From Malania oleifera (lineage: Eukaryota > Streptophyta > Magnoliopsida > Santalales > Ximeniaceae): DNA of 64,000 nt. The notes under the pieces were generated by a model, which was given only the letters and a program-made list of their open reading frames with translations, had not been told where the DNA came from and did not search any database. Shown here in pieces: positions 1 to 12,087 of this stretch. The position numbers and the translations under genes were made by a program. Each line of letters opens with the position of its first letter. Position 1 is the stretch's first letter. Location of the stretch: contig NC_080422.1 of the NCBI RefSeq assembly GCF_029873635.1, positions 2,832,001-2,896,000 of the forward strand, written 5' to 3'.

Positions 1-163
1 TGCATCGGTACATGGGTGAAGGTAAGCTTGCATCTAGAAAGGGGTGGGGTGGTGCAGTTCTTATAATTGACTTAGGGCAAGAAAAGGAATGGTTCGGGAA
101 AAGCATACAATGGTTGGAATTGTCCCCCGTTGTTATTCATTTAAAAAAATATGATTACCTCGA
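1..163 (+). repeat. Contig-edge copy of kinase intron 1 sequence
   Basis: This stretch matches 22,442-22,599, inside intron 1 of the kinase gene, almost base for base and in the same orientation. The differences are mainly one-base indels and a few substitutions. It stops at an N gap, while the intron copy starts just after a 34-base G run. The simplest reading is an unmerged contig end or alternative haplotype rather than a biological duplication. There is no gene here. Confidence 0.85.
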
Positions 164-263
164 NNNNNNNNNNNNNNNNNNNNNNNNNNNNNNNNNNNNN
201 NNNNNNNNNNNNNNNNNNNNNNNNNNNNNNNNNNNNNNNNNNNNNNNNNNNNNNNNNNNNNNN
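164..263. other. Assembly gap of 100 N
   Basis: Exactly 100 N, the usual placeholder for a scaffold gap of unknown length. The sequence on either side should not be assumed to be contiguous in the genome. Confidence 0.98.
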
Positions 264-700
264 AGAGAGAGAAGAGAGAGAAGTGCACTCCGCACGCCCT
301 AAAATCCATTCAATTTGGATTTTACTTTCAAAGCTTCTTGACGAGCCTTGGTGTTATTTTATATATAAATACTATATATTTGGTTAATCTTATCATACTG
401 GGTCATTTTACGTTGTTACTTTATTAATTAATGTTATTTTATTATTTTTTTATTAGTATTATTTGTAATTTATTTTTTTCCCGAGTACTAACAATATATA
501 TATTCTCTAGATATGCCATATATACGCTTTTACTGTTTTCATCAGGTTTTCCAAATTACATAACGCTATCTTTCTATTACTGTGTCTGTAGCATGCTTGA
601 TGCTCCAACAAACTCGTGCTTGTAATATCTATCTATTATTCATATAATGTACGCTGTCTGTAGGTGCTGTATGTTGTGGGTATAGGAAAACGGGGCAATG
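264..700. other. Non-coding AT-rich DNA
   Basis: A short GA-rich tract follows the gap, then AT-rich sequence. The reading frames here are short and low in complexity and resemble no known protein. No gene, RNA or clear repeat was recognised. Confidence 0.6.
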
Positions 701-3140
701 CTAATAACCCTGTATCCATATACACTGTTCTAGTATCTGTATACATGTATTCTGGATTCTATGTAATATATCTTTTCATTAAACCATTCATATAAACTAT
801 ATAAGCAGGACAGGTTCTCTGTGACTAGAATCTAGTATCTTATATTCTGTGTAAACCCATATACTGGGAAAAACTAATGTAATTTTGTGTGAGATCATAA
901 ACAGTGTGTATTCATTCTATGTATGATACTCACAAACATTAATAATTCTTTGGTCTCAATGAAAATCTACTCAAGGCCACACAACCCATTTAACCCATAT
1001 TCTGTATACACTGTATAATAAGCTATTGAATATATGTTGAGAATTCTCCTCTAATCACGTTATAAAAATTCTAGCATAACATATTTCCGCTTACCGTCAA
1101 CTTTGAAAGCCTCTATAAATATCTGGCTCTAGACGCTGAGGATTCCTACTCAACATCCTTAAATGCAAGCCCCCATAATAAAACATTATCTTTCTTGTCC
1201 TATAACATCATTTCCTTAATAACTGCCAGAAAGTCAAAACCCATAAAAGGCCTGTACCACACCTGAATTTGTGGGGTGAAATCCCACTTCATTTTCTTGA
1301 CGATTCGCTCTGTCAAACTTGTAGAATCCCTGGATCTTCGGGGTAGCTTCGTATAGTCGTCTTAGCGACTGGTGGGGGGGGTGGGCCGAAAACGGAAGTA
1401 GAGAAGGGATATGGAGACATAGAGAGATAGATGCTGAGAGAGAGGCTTCTTAAAGTGAAATACTTCCGATTCCTGTATAATAAAACTGAGAGATTTCGTC
1501 AACGGCCCGTTCTTAAGCGGACTAGGTCTGCACAAATTTCGTCGTGCAACGAAACCCGTGTATGCATCGACGAAATTTAGGCTGTCTCAGAACCCCTCTC
1601 AGTATTTTCTCATCTATGAAGCCCGTTGCTCGTCTACGAAATTCTTAGACCCTCGTCGACGAGACCGTGTGCGTCAAGGAAGCTTGACATTTTCTGAAAT
1701 TATGATTTTTAATATTATCTCCAAATGCATGTTATCGACGAACGGCCGATCGGACCCCCTTTCGTCTTTCGGTATCTATGTTCCTCTCGGTCTTTAATAT
1801 ATAATATCAATATTGGTGATGGGTTTTTACACCTACTATCGAAGTTATGTGGTTGCAAGGCGTTCTGAAATAGAAAGACGGGGTACCATGCTTCTGGCTA
1901 GATATATCTATAGCTTAGATACTGCTATATAGTATATACCATACTATTACATGCTAATTTGAACATGAAGTTCAAATCATACCAGAGTCATTATATTTTG
2001 TACTGTAAACATTGTAATATCATGAATAACATAACTGTTGCCATCTTTATCTATAAACTGTATATCTGATTGTATCAATCTGTCTGTAACATCTGTTCGT
2101 AGAAATAAACTGAGCTAGAATATCTGTATATATAATGATTGTTTGTACGATCGGTAATTGCTGTATACGTAATATCTATTTGTACTATCTGTATATAGTA
2201 TCTGTTATATTGTCTAGTGTTTGGTTTAAAATCATGTGTACTCCTTACAATTCTATAAATCCATGGACTTGCGCTAATCTATTGTATACTGGATATCGTA
2301 AAAATTTCAAACAATCAACATTTTAAACTATAATAACGCAGACCACAGACACTGTGTAATCAAAATCCCATGGCTCATTTCTGTAATTCTACTGTAAAAA
2401 TACTAGTGCTTATTCTGACAAAATTTCTAATCTGCATGCTTGTAAATACGCATTCAAAAGGTTCTGATATCATATTAATCTCGTAGCAGAAGCATATTCC
2501 CTTACCTAAGTTTCTTTCTGAAAAGCCCCTACATACTTTGGGGGCCCTACTACCTCGCCGAGGTTTGCCCACTCAATAATCGCGGAGAACATAGCCCCCA
2601 GAAAAGATATCATTATTTCTTCGTATACTACAGTTCTTATACTAAGTAAAGGCAAAGCACTAATTAAATGTCTTACCATGAATTGGGGTCTTATTTCAAA
2701 CCCAGCCCTAACGACCGATCCGCTCGCGACAAACTTTACGGAGAACTTTCCCCGGAGCGTTGGTGGTGGCGTCAGATCATCGCTCCGGCGAACGAGCCGG
2801 GCTCGAAGAAGAAGGGAGGGAACATTTTATAGAGAGAGGAGAGAGAGAAGAGATAGAGATGATAGAGATAGTATTAGATTTATTGTGATTGACATTGTTT
2901 TTCAAATCGCCGTGATTTTACAGTACTTATAGATCCGGATTCGGCGATGGAGACACGTCATCTCGTCGACGAGTCCCTGAAAAAAGTTCCGTCAACGACC
3001 TGCAAACCCCTAGTCAACTAGTTTCAGACTATCACAACCCCCTCTGCTGTATCTTCTCAGGTCGCAAATGTGACCTCGTCACCAGGCCCTCATATATTCT
3101 CTTCAACGAATCCCCTGTGTTCGTCGATGAGACCTTTGAT
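700..3140 (-). mobile_element. Degenerate LTR-type sequence, about two units
   Basis: Two stretches (about 700-1,690 and 1,790-3,140) share one order of parts: an AT-rich stretch rich in CTGTATA words, a gene-like GC-richer stretch, a purine GA tract (1,400-1,450; 2,815-2,870), then TCGTCGACGA-type words (1,510-1,680; 2,960-3,130). In the antisense direction this fits U3, leader and U5 of a plant LTR. Similar CTGTATA-rich DNA recurs at 61,260-61,870. Ends and family are not resolved. A Ty3/gypsy LTR is my best guess and the evidence is by resemblance only. Confidence 0.45.
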
Positions 3141-3590
3141 TAATTTCTTGGTTATTAGAACAAGACTATTTTGTAGTGTTTGCACATTTTTTTGCGGCTT
3201 CCTTAGAGAATGGTGACACTCTAGCTGAGGAAAATTATCATAAAAAGTCATAATTGAAATTTTCTTTTCTGGGTATGGGTGAGTTACTTTCACCTAAGGA
3301 ATTAGGAAAATCAAGTAGTCGCCCGAGCAACAATGGCCACGTAGCCATTAGGCAACACTGATCAGTCTAGTCATTAGGAAAGGGAAAGGAGATTATAAGT
3401 GGGCACCTAGGAAATGGGAGATCATCTAGTCACTAGGCAACAATGTTGTCCAGTCATCTAAATAACCTAATCAAGTGATAAGGTAGATAAGCCATTGGAC
3501 AAGTATGAATATCAACTACAATAAGTGGGTGTTTACTATTTTAAAATAGTCATCATTTATGAACAAGTTTTTATATTTAGACGTTGATCG
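3141..3590. other. Intergenic DNA with a short motif cluster
   Basis: There is no gene. Between about 3,320 and 3,500 near-copies of a short word recur (GTAGCCATTAGGCAAC, TAGTCATTAGG, TAGTCACTAGGCAAC). This resembles the motif arrays in the LTR promoters elsewhere in the window, so this may be the remains of another LTR. It ends at the target duplication of the next element. Confidence 0.4.
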
Positions 3591-4539
3591 TGTGTTGCCC
3601 TGATTTTCATACAAATTTTTTTTCAAAAAGAAAAACAAAATAATAAATAATAAATATTCATTCGCACCAATCGGTCAAGTCAATAATCCTACTACCATTC
3701 ATACAACCCGACTCAATGCATTGGATACCCGGGGTTTAAAATTATTCATTATATCACAACCTAATAGCGGAAGACAGTATATACATATCAGTCAGAATAC
3801 AGAACATTACCAGAGTATCAATATACATCTATATACAGGTCACCATAATAGACTCAAAAACAACTCAACTCTAGGGAAATTACACCTCCCCTAGTCTAGA
3901 AACTCACCCTGGAGTCAGGGTCCCATCTCCCTATGATAACAGAGCTCTATCACCTGGCCCTGGAATTTTCTCTGTTCCCTGAAAATTTAGATAATTTGGG
4001 TGAGACACATTTCGAGCAGTGAGAAGGAATAAATTATCTTTACAGTTTGTGGCCACATGAGTTCAGTTATAACATGCTTTACTTTTTTTCAAAACAACAT
4101 TTCTCTGAGAAAATACAATGATATTCACATTCTCATAATCATATAGATATAACAATAAAAGCTTTATAAGCTTTAAACTAATTTCTCACGTTATTCATTT
4201 CCCACACACATAATTAACCAACCCGCGAAGTTCTTGAGAATAAGGAATTGGATTCCCGCCCATACAGGTAGCTTCCTCTTGCCCTAAACACTTATGTTGC
4301 CAGGAATGGCCACATTTGATACCTATCAGAGCACTCACCTTAGTACGTCAGTAGCCCTCGTAGGTGGGATAGTTTCCTTCTCCTCATTATCTTTATTTTA
4401 TAAACACACACTCTTTTCATTTTTCATAATCATTTCCCACTTTAACTCATTTTACATATCTATGTTACATAAATCACATTTAGTACTTTACATAATACTT
4501 AGATCACATAATTCCAGTTCTCAACACATTCACAATTTC

Positions 4540-5075
4540 CATACTGATCATACCTCCCCAACGACATCAGTAGGAATCCTGCACAAACACAATTCCATAC
4601 TGATCATACTCCCCAACGACATAGGAGAGGGGGGGGGGGGAAGGGGGGGAGAAGGGGGGGGGGGGGGGGGGGAGAGGAAAAAGACGGAGAAGGGGGGGGG
4701 GGGGGGGGGGAAGGGGGGGGGGGGGAAGAGAGGAAAAAAAGGGGGGGGGGAAGGGAGGAAGGGGAAGAGAGAGAGGGGGGTGGAGGGAGGGGGAGGGTGG
4801 GGGGAAGGGGGGAGCTTCCACCAATACAATTTCCATACTGAGCATGACCTTCCCAACGACATCAGTAGGAACTTCACCACACAATTTCCATACGGGAGCA
4901 TACCTCCCCAACGAGTATCAATAGAACTTCACACACACAATCTCCCTACTGAACTACCTCCCCAACGACATCAAGAGAAACTTCACACCCACACACCACA
5001 CCCCACACCACACACCACACACACACACACAACAGTCCCTCCATACTGAGCATACCTCCCCAACGACATCAGTAG
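4540..5075. repeat. LTR-internal minisatellite split by a G-rich tract
   Basis: About six degenerate units of roughly 50-60 bp, each with a core like CATACCTCCCCAACGACATC followed by AGTAGGAA and an AC-rich tail. The array is interrupted at about 4,627-4,815 by an almost pure G/A tract, very rich in G. Open frames across this stretch encode only glycine- or proline-rich runs and are not genes. Confidence 0.85.
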
Positions 5076-6351
5076 GAAAGGAATACCAACACCCACCCAC
5101 AACTATTGTGCGTAGGGGCATATCATCAATCATATTTCAGTATATCTCAATTCACTGATTTAATATAAATATTCTCATCATTTTTTGTGCACATTTCATC
5201 ATCTTATAATCAATATAAGATCATAGGTTTTACATATTTCCACATTTCCCAAAATACTCATATCAGTAATTTGTACAAACTCATTTTTCATGCAAATAAT
5301 TTCTACTCACGTATCATATCACATCAATCATTCCATTTCAATATTTTCTCAAAAATACACATAATTGGTATTTCACATTTTTTAACACATGTCATGTGTC
5401 ATACAATTTTCATCTAATACTTATAAAATGTTAATTTCACACCGCAAAACATCACATTTAATATTACTCAAATGCCACATAATTTATCTAATATTTATAT
5501 CATAATAATTTTCAGGAAAAATACAATATGTTCAATTTCACATATTAATTCACACAGTAATTCTAAAAATACTGTTATAATTTATTCTCCTTACTTGACT
5601 TAACTGAGAGTCTCGTTAGAACCCCAAATCCTATGCCCTTGGCGCCCGAAACTCAATCCTAAACTTTACATTTTTTCCTAATTCATTAATTCATTTTTCC
5701 AAAATAATACCCATCTAACCTTTCCGAGGCTCCATATACCCTAAAATTAACAGTTTTAAACCAATATTTGATACCCTCACTTAATTTTTTGAATTTTCAT
5801 GCGGGTCCCAAATTACACCCGTGCTCACTTGGGCCCTAAATTCCAAAAATTCTACTTCAACTTCAATGTTCAACATTTTAGCATTTCTAAATTAATCCTA
5901 ATTATTAAAAATAAGCTCCTTAGTCAACCCCTTCATACCTCAAATTTGGGATTTTTTGCCCATGATGACCCCACGAGAATTCCGTCCCGTTAGACTTGTA
6001 GAGAATCATCCATAAATTCTCGTGGTGGGTGTCCGTTCGTCAATCAGACTTATAATTTGCAGAAATCTCAAAAGAAAAAATGGAAAATTGACTCACCCCA
6101 GGAGATACGTCTATGCCGCTCCTACCACTGATCTACTCCGGTAGAAAATACGGGAGCGGAGAATGAAACTCAACGGTATCTTCTGATTCTTTGATCAGGT
6201 GAAAATCCGTCACGAAATCGAGAAGAGAGGGAGGAGTAGAATGAGAAGAGAGCGAGAGACTAGGGGCTATCTTGCGCAGCTCTCTAGATCTCCCATTCAG
6301 CAACAATCTCCTGAAGCTTTAAAAAGAAGCTTCAGGTAGGTTGATTATATG

Positions 6352-6353
<2 letters not shown>

Positions 6354-6429
<76 letters not shown>

Positions 6430-6481
6430 TTTAATTAATATTAATAATATATTTTATTAATAAAAATAAAAATAAAAATTA

Positions 6482-6520
<39 letters not shown>

Positions 6521-6522
6521 TT
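6354..6522. repeat. Inverted AAT / ATT microsatellite
   Basis: A run of about 25 AAT units (6,354-6,430) is followed, after an AT-rich spacer, by about 13 ATT units (6,484-6,522). The two arms are complementary and could pair as a long hairpin. It lies inside the solo LTR near its sense-strand start. Confidence 0.9.
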
Positions 6523-6574
6523 AGAATCACTCCACTAATCTTCTATATCCCTTTTTTGGGGTTATTACAGATCG

Positions 6575-7378
6575 AATTTATGATTAGGATTTATAAACTG
6601 GAGTTTATGATTTGTACTCTTAAAATTGTGTAGGTTGACCTCGAAGAACTATTAATAGGGTAAAACTCTCTTGCAAGACATCTCTTAATCAATTTACAAT
6701 TTTACATACACACTACAATTAGCATAGTGCTAAATAGGTCCCAGTGCCTTCCTCTTTTTATATCTCTCTTTCTCACTTGTTCTCCCTTATTCCTCTTCCC
6801 TTACGAGGCAGTGACCTCAATGAAGATAATCATGGGTGATTTCAAGAAGGACATGAGGTGTTGGATGGAGAGCATAGGAAAAGGACATGCTCAATCATTT
6901 AAGGATCACAATAGAAAGGCTCGAGGGAAAACCTTGTTGTAGCTCACCTACAATCATTCCATGGATGTGATCGAAACATTGCTAAAGACTATTGTAATGG
7001 ATTTGGCCAACTTGCTTTTTGCAAGGGAGGTTGGGGGCAAAAGACATTCGCCCCACAATCTCCTTTTGGTTGAAGCATCGCCCATGATGATGTTAACCAT
7101 ACTTAATAATGTGGGGAGGGGGGGGGGGAGGCAACATGCTTTGATTACAGATAATACCAATTTGAAGATCATGAAAATAATTTCTTGGTTGATTATAAGA
7201 AGAGGATGAAAAGGTTAATCCTACCATTGACTAACATCATGAAGGCTGTATAGGGGTCAAATATATTAAGGTAGATGAAGAATTTAACTTGGCCAAACAT
7301 GATAAGTTTAAGAATTCTTATTCGTCAGAGGACTCAAAGCTCATCAAAAGTCAAGATGATCTTAAAAAAAGGGGTGAC
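6575..7378 (+). mobile_element. Internal remnant before an LTR, ending in a purine tract
   Basis: The short open frames here (for example 6,727-6,942 and 6,961-7,209) match no protein I recognise. The stretch ends in a polypurine-type tract, AAAAAAAGGGGTGAC (7,364-7,378), followed at once by TGCAACAAACCC. A polypurine tract next to a TG end is what lies between the internal region and the 3' LTR of a retrotransposon, so I read this as the decayed 3' end of an LTR element, family uncertain. It contains a G run at 7,120-7,128. Confidence 0.4.
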
Positions 7379-7536
7379 TGCAACAAACCCAAAAATTATA
7401 TGCATGGAAGTGAAAAAAAGAATATTATTAATTAATTAATTAACTAATTAGATTATTAATTAAATGAGATAATAAAATAAATAGTATAACATATATAAAT
7501 AGATTAGGTGATAGGATATATATAACAAAAGACAAA

Positions 7537-7588
<52 letters not shown>

Positions 7589-8559
7589 ACTAATAAAATA
7601 ATATAAAGTGAGATATATATAAATATATACAAGTCTCCTAAAGCTTCAGAATCAAATTAAAATCAAATCTGAAGAACCTGCCCCCCCCCCAGGCCGTGAA
7701 GAACTCCTCTCTCTCTCTCTCTCTCTCTCTTCAATTTCTCGATATTTCTCGGCTGAATCAAAAAACGAACACCATATCTAGGTCCTAGCTCTGCTCCTGA
7801 ACACTTTAACCGAAGTGGATTTGTCGTTTGGACGTTGTAGGCACCTCTCCAGGGTTAAGGTAGGGGGAATATATTTTGTCAGTTATTTCAAAAAATTTAA
7901 CCGATTAAATTGTAATATTTAATTATTAAATTGTAGTATTTGATTATATCATATTTTTGGGAATATTTTGGAATTATATTAAACTGCAGGGATTTGATTA
8001 TATTAAATTTTTGGGGAATATTTTGGAATTATATTAAGCTGTAGTATTTGATTATATCATATTTTTGGGAATATTTTGGAATTATATTAAACTGCAAGGA
8101 TTTGATTATATTAAATTTTTGGGAAATATTTTGGAATTATATTAAATTGCAGCTATTTGATTATATCATATTTTTGAGAATATTTTGGAATTATATTAAA
8201 CTGTAGGGATTTGATTACATCAGTCTTTTGGGGAATATTTTGGAATTAAATTAAACTGCAGGGATTTGATTATGTTGGATTTTTGGGATATAATGGAATT
8301 AAATTAAATAGGTGAATAAAATATATTTTTCTAGGCAGATTATTATATTATGAAATATTTACTCAAATGTGTGGCATGAGAAATGACTAAATGATTATGA
8401 ATAGAATATTTATGATGTTATTCAGCAGGGTATAGTTTTATACCGATTTCAGAAAATGCTATGAATATGATGACAACATGATATGACAATTTTATACAGA
8501 AATATAACATGATGATTTATGCAGAGTTATGAAATGACGACTTTAAGCCGAGTTGTGAT
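7379..8559 (+). mobile_element. LTR-type sequence, Tekay-like, cut by another LTR
   Basis: It begins TGCAACAAACCC after a purine tract, comparable with the TGTAATAACCCC start of the LTR at 3,591-6,569. It has the same order of parts: AT-rich start, a TA microsatellite (about 7,540-7,583), a CT tract (7,707-7,730), then a segment ending near CTCTCCAGGG that resembles the leader of that LTR. A tandem array follows. The sequence is interrupted at 8,560 by a reverse-oriented copia-type LTR, and the rest was not recognised with certainty on the far side. Confidence 0.5.
7931..8307 (+). repeat. AT-rich tandem array with two-unit higher order
   Basis: About seven units of 54-58 bp built on ATTTGATTATAT, TTTTTGGG, AATATTTTGGAATTATATTA. 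Two unit types alternate at first: one with TATCATATTTTTGGG after a TGTAGT start, the other with TATTAAATTTTTGGG after a GCAGGG or GCAAGG start. This gives a repeat of about 110 bp made of paired units, decaying towards the right end. Confidence 0.85.
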
Positions 8560-10010
8560 TGAAAAGTAAGGTGTAGTCGCAAGAGGGGGGGTGAATTGAG
8601 TTTTAAAAGTTTCTTTGAAGTCTTTCTATAAATTCTTTTCCCAACTCATTGTATGTTTAGCAATCACACAAGGATGGTTTGGATTTCGATTACAATATCA
8701 GCTAGGAATTAAATTCACTTTTAAATCTTTATGAAAGAGTATATCAATTTGATCTTGCAATAATTTAAATTAACACCCAATCAATAAGCCAACACAATCC
8801 ACAAATTAATCAATTAAACGATGTATGAATTTCAGCAGTGCTTCCAAGATTTCAGCTTTTGAATATGTAACCAACTCAACAAGATAAGCTTGATTTCAAT
8901 GTGAAAAGAAATAAAGATTCCAACCAAGTATCCAAAACTCATAAATTAAATAAATCGCTTTCAATATTAATGAGTCTTGGATGTTAATCAATCAACGTAC
9001 TCCCTTATGGTTTCCGTAATATGTATTGATCAACCAATGTACTTCCTTTCGGTTTCCGCAATTCCTAAAAACAAATTAATTTTCAACAATTCAATATTCA
9101 ATCCACACAGTTGATATATGTGCAGAAAATTAAAGAGAGTAGGGAAGAGAATGAGACCGAGATTTTTACGAGGTTTGCTTATACTCGCCTACGTCCTCGC
9201 CTTAGGCAACACACTTAAGGATTTCACTATACCACTCCTTTATGGGCGGAGCAAACCTTTACAACACTCCTTCAATAAGATATAGCCCTCCTTTTCAAGT
9301 GATACCCCACTCTTGGTGTAACAATTCAATAGCCCTGAATCGTCATGAAAATAATAAAACAAGAAAAACTTCTTGCATACAAGAATCACTCTCAAAAAGA
9401 GCAGATTAGTACAAGTTATAGCACAACTAAGAATACTTCAATTTAAATATCAATGAAGAATATAATTGAAGCTCAGAGAATATATCACCAGAATCTTTCT
9501 TTTGATTGATCAAAATCAGAGTTAACGCTCAAAGATAGGTGAAAAATACTCAGCAAGTCTCAGAAAAACTCCAGTAAGTACGTAACCAAAAAGGCTTTGG
9601 AAGAGTATGAGAATTATAAGCTTGATTGCTGTTTTGAATTCTTGATGTGATTTGTTTGTGAAATCATGTATTTATAGAGTTAAAAAGTCATATTTTTATG
9701 TTGCCCAAGTTACTTGAAGTGTTTCTCAAGTTTTGACAAAGTTTGGGGCACAAATAATATAATTTGGAAACTTTTAAATGTTGATTTAAAATAGCCATTA
9801 AGAGGTTTAGGCACCTAGACTCATCGGGGTCAGTCGCTTGGACTTTGAAATTCAGTGTAATATCAAGGTTAGAGCAGGGTCAGGCGCCTAGACTCACAGA
9901 GGTCAGTCGCCTGGGCCTATACTGTCTTCCTAATTTTAATTTAGCATAAATGTCAGTGACCTAACCAGTCAAGGGTCAATTGCCTAGGTAGTTAATAGCC
10001 TAGAGGTGAC
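8560..10010 (-). mobile_element. Copia-type (SIRE-like) LTR, reverse orientation
   Basis: The left end (TGAAAAGTAAGG, then a G run and TGAATTG) mirrors the end of the SIRE-like LTR before 63,165. Inside are the reverse complements of words shared by the copia LTRs in this window: the GACGTAGGC and CTCGTAAAA leader (near 9,175-9,200) and the GCGGAAACCG and GGGAGTACGTTG words (8,995-9,065). A TATA box on the minus strand lies near 9,669-9,676, with a motif array upstream of it (9,800-9,990). The other end is not clear, so 10,010 is approximate. No internal genes follow, so it is a solo or truncated LTR. Confidence 0.65.
9800..9990 (-). repeat. U3 motif array with GTCGCC / GGCGCC words
   Basis: Repeated words such as GGTCAGTCGCCTGGGC, GGTCAGTCGCTTGG, AGGCGCCTAGACTCA and AGGCACCTAGACTCA recur about eight times, upstream (in LTR sense) of the TATA box of the surrounding LTR. 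They are imperfect copies of one another and some are near-palindromic around GGCGCC. Confidence 0.7.
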
Positions 10011-10976
10011 ATCTAGTGGGGAGATAGAAACCTAGGTCTTGTAGCCTACTTAAGATGTGAAGGCTGAACCACCCCTAGAAGTATACTTAGTTCATGAACT
10101 ACTGTTCGAGCTTAATTCGCATGGGTTGTATGAAGAAAACAAAAAAAAGTTTAATGATTGTCCTAATTGACCATGAAAAGAAAGAGATTGAAGAATGAGC
10201 AAAAAAAAAAAATAGAAATGCACCTGAATGGGGTGAAAGATTAATACCTGCTCTACACAACTACAACAAAAAGTCAGGGACACGACCCGTGTTCTCCACA
10301 TATGAAGACTCCTCAACCACTTAATGCATTAGAAATATTCAAGGTTGGTGGGTGAATCAATTGATCTAGGGTGATCTGAGGTGGATATGACGAGTAAGAG
10401 AGAAGATGCTAGGGTGAAAGACCCGAAACCTCAAACATAGGTTGGATCCTTTCAGACTAGTCCACTCCATACATTTAACATTTGTTCCTTACAATATGTG
10501 AGATGTTTGATCATGACACTCCTCACATATGGCGAGTGAACTCATTATTTTTGAGTGTTTTTTAGGGTATACCAGTTAGACCGAGTCAAAACGATCGTTC
10601 TATAGGTGTCTACTGGTATCTTGGGTGTAACGAGTTATACACATTACACATGCTTTGAAATTTTCCTATTTATACTCGAAGTTATATGACTTCATTAACT
10701 CTAAATTGTAATTGCTGGAAAATTTTATGTGATTAGATTGTTTTTAAGGGTTATATAATGATGAAACTTGCAGGAATGACTTGTTTCGGAATTATGTGAA
10801 TTGTGTAGGATTGAGTTTGTGTGTAATCTAGTGATCGATATTCCTGTATGTGAAATGATATATTTGGGTCTCATGTGCATTCATTTAATATTCATTGGAA
10901 TTAGTGTTTGTGGGTACCGCCTTGAATTCATTCATGTTATTTGCTAGAGACTAGCAAAATGTTAGTTGGGGAGATG
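10011..10976. other. Unassigned DNA between two LTRs
   Basis: There is no convincing gene. The longest frame (10,092-10,316, minus) is low in complexity and matches nothing I recognise. The sequence may include the far part of the interrupted LTR at 7,379-8,559, but I could not show it. Confidence 0.4.
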
Positions 10977-11926
10977 TGATTACACGTCAAAGTTGCGTAA
11001 TTAAGTATTTAAATGTATTAATTAAATGTCCACTATTTTAATTAAATACTTAATTATGTCTCATATTTTAATCAGTGAGCTCATTTGATAATTTAAAGAT
11101 AATTATCTTATTTGTTGGAGATTTACGAATATTCATGTTTAATTATCGTAGGATAGTTTTTTTGAAAATTTGGAGAGGCCATGCGTTCAATGTCTCGGGC
11201 CATGCATTCAATAACAAGGAGACCAGACCATGTAGAATGATGTAAATTGAGGCGTTGAGTGCAAAAACGAAGCTAATTGGACGATTATGGACAATTTCAA
11301 CATTGCTTTGTAATCTATGCGTAACTCTCTCATCTGACCTTTGATTTAGATGATTCAAGATGCTATAGAAAGCTAAGAAAACTATCTACAAACTTTTATG
11401 TTTTATGTTTTGATAGATACTGGTTTTCATCAAGGTCGACATTGGACGTTGAAGTTGTTATACGCTGTCTTTATGGACTATTTCGACATTATTTTGTAAT
11501 CTGGGTATAAATTTATCATCCAAGCTCCAATTGGAGTGATTCATGATGATATGGAAAGCCAAGAAAATTCTTTACAACTTTCATGTTTGGAGTTTTGAGA
11601 GATACGAGTTGTACGAAGGTCAAAATTGGGCTTGAAAGTGAAGGGCAACTGAAGCCGAATTGAGATGAAAAAAAACAAAAAGCCCATGTACCCTTGATTT
11701 GACCCGGCCATGCAAAAGACATGGAGAGAATAGCCGCACAAGAAGGCTCTGGGGAGTAGGGCTTATTTTAGGGGATTAAAATGTCTTTTTTTTTATTAAA
11801 AAAGTTGCTTTTATAAAGAGGCCTTTGTAGGGGTTTTTTCGGCTTTGGAGAGGAGGCAGCAAAGGGGGACGGCAGCAGGCTTTTGGAGAACAAGCTGCAG
11901 CTTTGGGGAGTCTCGTGCAAAAAAAA

Positions 11927-11979
<53 letters not shown>

Positions 11980-12087
11980 TTTCTTAGTTTCTTTTTCCTT
12001 CTTCTTTTGTTCTCTAGTTTTTTTTCCTTGCATTTAAATACTTGGCTAATCATTATTGTTAATTTTTAGTTGAATTTTAATTAAAGT

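Larger units (their letters stand above)
3591..6569 (-). mobile_element. Tekay-like Ty3/gypsy solo LTR with 5-bp TSD
   Basis: The left end reads TGTGTTGCCC and the right end GTTATTACA. Both sides carry the same 5-bp target duplication, GATCG (3,586-3,590 and 6,570-6,574), so the ends are secure. On the minus strand it begins TGTAATAACCCC, the style of Tekay/Del-type LTRs, which are also of this length (2,979 bp). No internal region is present, so this is a solo LTR left by LTR-LTR recombination. It contains a minisatellite with a G-rich tract and an inverted AAT/ATT microsatellite. Family is assigned by resemblance; structure is seen directly. Age cannot be set from one LTR. Confidence 0.85.

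Noticed and set aside
4294-5049. A 251-residue frame with a glycine-rich centre and its proline-rich antisense frames
   Set aside because: It is translation of a minisatellite and a G/A tract inside a solo LTR; there is no conserved domain or gene structure.
11776-12069. Arg/Glu-rich or Ser/Leu-rich frames on both strands
   Set aside because: They translate a CT microsatellite in the Athila-like LTR.
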